Below, one piece after another: positions 63,081 through 64,000 of a DNA stretch of 64,000 nt. How positions within the stretch are numbered: position 1 is the stretch's first letter; each line of letters opens with the position of its first letter. The stretch spans positions 2,865,001 to 2,929,000 of the forward strand of contig NZ_CP084758.1 in the NCBI RefSeq assembly GCF_020535565.1, read 5' to 3'. The notes under the pieces are model-generated. The model made no database searches. It was not told the origin of the DNA and worked only from the letters and a program-made list of their open reading frames with translations. The position numbers and the translations under genes were made by a program. The DNA comes from Shinella sp. XGS7. GTDB taxonomy: Bacteria > Pseudomonadota > Gammaproteobacteria > Burkholderiales > Burkholderiaceae_C.

Positions 63081-63499
63081 AGATCGAGATCCCCGCGGCC
63101 AAGAAGCTGGTCTACGAGACCCGCATCCCCATGCGCTGGGGCGATATGGACGCGATGGGCCATGTCAACAACGCCGTCTACTTCCGCTATCTGGAAATCG
63201 TGCGTGTGGACTGGCTGGCCTCCCTGGGCGCGGCGCCCAATCCGGCCGGCGAGGGGCCGGTCATCGTCAACGCCTTCTGCAACTTCTACAAGCAGCTGGA
63301 ATACCCCGGCGAGCTGCTGGCGCGCCACTATGTGTCCAATCCCGGGCGCAGCAGCTTTGACACCTGGATCACGCTGGAGCGCGTGGACCAGCCGGGCCTG
63401 ATCCATGCCGCGGGCGGCGCCACCACCGTCTGGATGAACTTCCCGGCCCAGCGCTCGGCGCCGCTGCCGGACTGGCTGCGGCGCCTGATCGAGGACTGA
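63077..63499 (+). CDS. Hot-dog acyl-CoA thioesterase (4HBT type)
   Basis: 140 residues from GTG 63077, overlapping the yceH-type stop. Family motif PMRWGDMDAMGHVNNAVYFR with the catalytic Asp, then a hot-dog fold (FYKQLEYPGELLARHYVSNP). Hydrolyses acyl- or hydroxybenzoyl-CoA; substrate unknown. Fits the acyl-metabolism setting. Confidence 0.92.
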   Translation: MKIEIPAAKKLVYETRIPMRWGDMDAMGHVNNAVYFRYLEIVRVDWLASLGAAPNPAGEGPVIVNAFCNFYKQLEYPGELLARHYVSNPGRSSFDTWITLERVDQPGLIHAAGGATTVWMNFPAQRSAPLPDWLRRLIED

Positions 63500-63530
63500 G
63501 CAGGGCCTGACCCTCAAGCCCTCAAGCCAG

Positions 63531-63562
63531 AAAGCCCCCGGTCCGCCAGGACCGGAGGCTTT
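63531..63562. terminator. Bidirectional terminator
   Basis: AAAGCC(C)CCGGTCC-GCCA-GGACCGGAGGCTTT between the thioesterase and the convergent receptor. Confidence 0.9.
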
Positions 63563-63588
63563 GCTTCAGGCGCCCGGGGCGCCGGGCT

Positions 63589-63999
63589 TCAACGCAGGCT
63601 GTAGTTCAGGCTGGCGAAGAAGGTGCGGCCGCGCGGGTCGGTGTAGCTCGGGTCATAGCCGGCCAGGAAGGACAGCACCTGGTTGGACACCGGCGGGGCC
63701 GTGTCCAGCAGGTTCTTGATGCCGCCGCGCAGCTTCAGCGCCTTGCTGATGCTGTAGCTGGCGCTCAGGTCCCAGAGCTCGTAGGCCTTGACGCGGCGCT
63801 CCTTGCCGTCCGGACCCGGGTTCTGGTCGCGGTAGCCGCTGTAGTAGGTCTGGGTGAGGGTGGCGCTGAAGTCGCCCAGGTCGTAGTTCAGACCCGCGGT
63901 ATGGCGCCAGCGCTGCACCACCTGGTCGCCGCCGAAGCTGCCCACGCCGTTCTTGAACGGGGCGCCGGGGAAGTCGGCGGTCTTGAAGTCCATCACATA
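63589..63999 (-). CDS. TonB-dependent receptor, C-terminal part only
   Basis: The frame enters from outside the window; 137 codons are visible. Typical barrel end: LTQTYYSGYRDQNPGPDGKE, YELWDLSASYSISKALKLRG, IKNLLDTAPP, and terminal FFASLNYSLR. Late strands of a large receptor of the same general class as the one at 51635, but not a close copy. Confidence 0.93.
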   Translation of the reverse strand, partial: YVMDFKTADFPGAPFKNGVGSFGGDQVVQRWRHTAGLNYDLGDFSATLTQTYYSGYRDQNPGPDGKERRVKAYELWDLSASYSISKALKLRGGIKNLLDTAPPVSNQVLSFLAGYDPSYTDPRGRTFFASLNYSLR

Positions 64000-64000
64000 G

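Overview
The window is GC-rich bacterial chromosomal DNA in which leucine is written almost entirely as CTG. Gene order and protein types (exbB-exbD-lpxK-Trm112-kdsB-adk, clpS-clpA beside a cold-shock gene, a full ccoNOQP-G set, tonB-exbB-exbD-exbD, a TonB receptor starting with a GSNIKR-type N-terminus) point to a betaproteobacterium of the order Burkholderiales, probably a Roseateles/Mitsuaria/Rubrivivax-like aerobe or microaerobe. I see no CRISPR array, insertion sequence, integrase or phage gene; this is core chromosome.

Layout. 1-5831: a peptide-type ABC importer (binding protein cut by the window edge, two permeases, one fused double ATPase). 5832-6421: a 590-base non-coding stretch. 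6422-10225: tonB-exbB-exbD-exbD and a secreted repeat protein. 10305-15148 (minus): an SDR dehydrogenase with its own palindromic operator, then adk, kdsB, a Trm112-like protein, lpxK and a second exbD-exbB pair. 15506-18016: xseA, sodB and a DUF192 protein. 18065-28962: the cbb3 oxidase block: ccoI-ccoS, ccoN-O-Q-P, ccoG, a FixH-like protein, a small membrane protein, fnr, hemN and a broken TauE/SafE-type gene. 29091-30350: icd. 30792-37791 (minus): an eight-gene membrane-lipid-modification operon, mostly linked by ATGA/GTGA overlaps, divergent from a TetR regulator. 38623-44400: cold-shock gene, clpS-clpA, and a minus-strand group of cyclophilins, lpxH and mtfA. 44499-51164: TPR protein, cysS, DNA glycosylase, accA, tilS, lysC and tRNA-Ser(GCT). 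51635-63999: a TonB receptor, a MocR regulator facing paiB-GNAT, an S9 peptidase, ETF-ubiquinone oxidoreductase, an SDR, yceH-type and thioesterase genes, and the end of another TonB receptor.

How the parts work together. Three FNR-type boxes (before ccoI, inside the end of ccoS before ccoN, and between fnr and hemN) each lie 32 bases centre to centre from a plausible -10 element, so one oxygen sensor would induce copper loading, the high-affinity oxidase and anaerobic haem synthesis together. The two ExbB/ExbD sets and tonB would energise the TonB receptors. The minus-strand lipid operon is the best candidate for a less-studied pathway.

Two cautions apply to the sequence. First, clpA and the TauE/SafE gene each carry a frameshift that is repaired by adding one C to a run of Cs, which suggests consensus errors. 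Second, conserved parts of clpA, ccoN, the ABC ATPase, the ETF oxidoreductase and perhaps cysS and ccoO switch to a different codon style (CTC/CTT leucine, CCG, ACG) and to residues that I recall as typical of Alphaproteobacteria. This is either mosaic recombination or a chimeric/contaminated consensus, and it should be resolved first.
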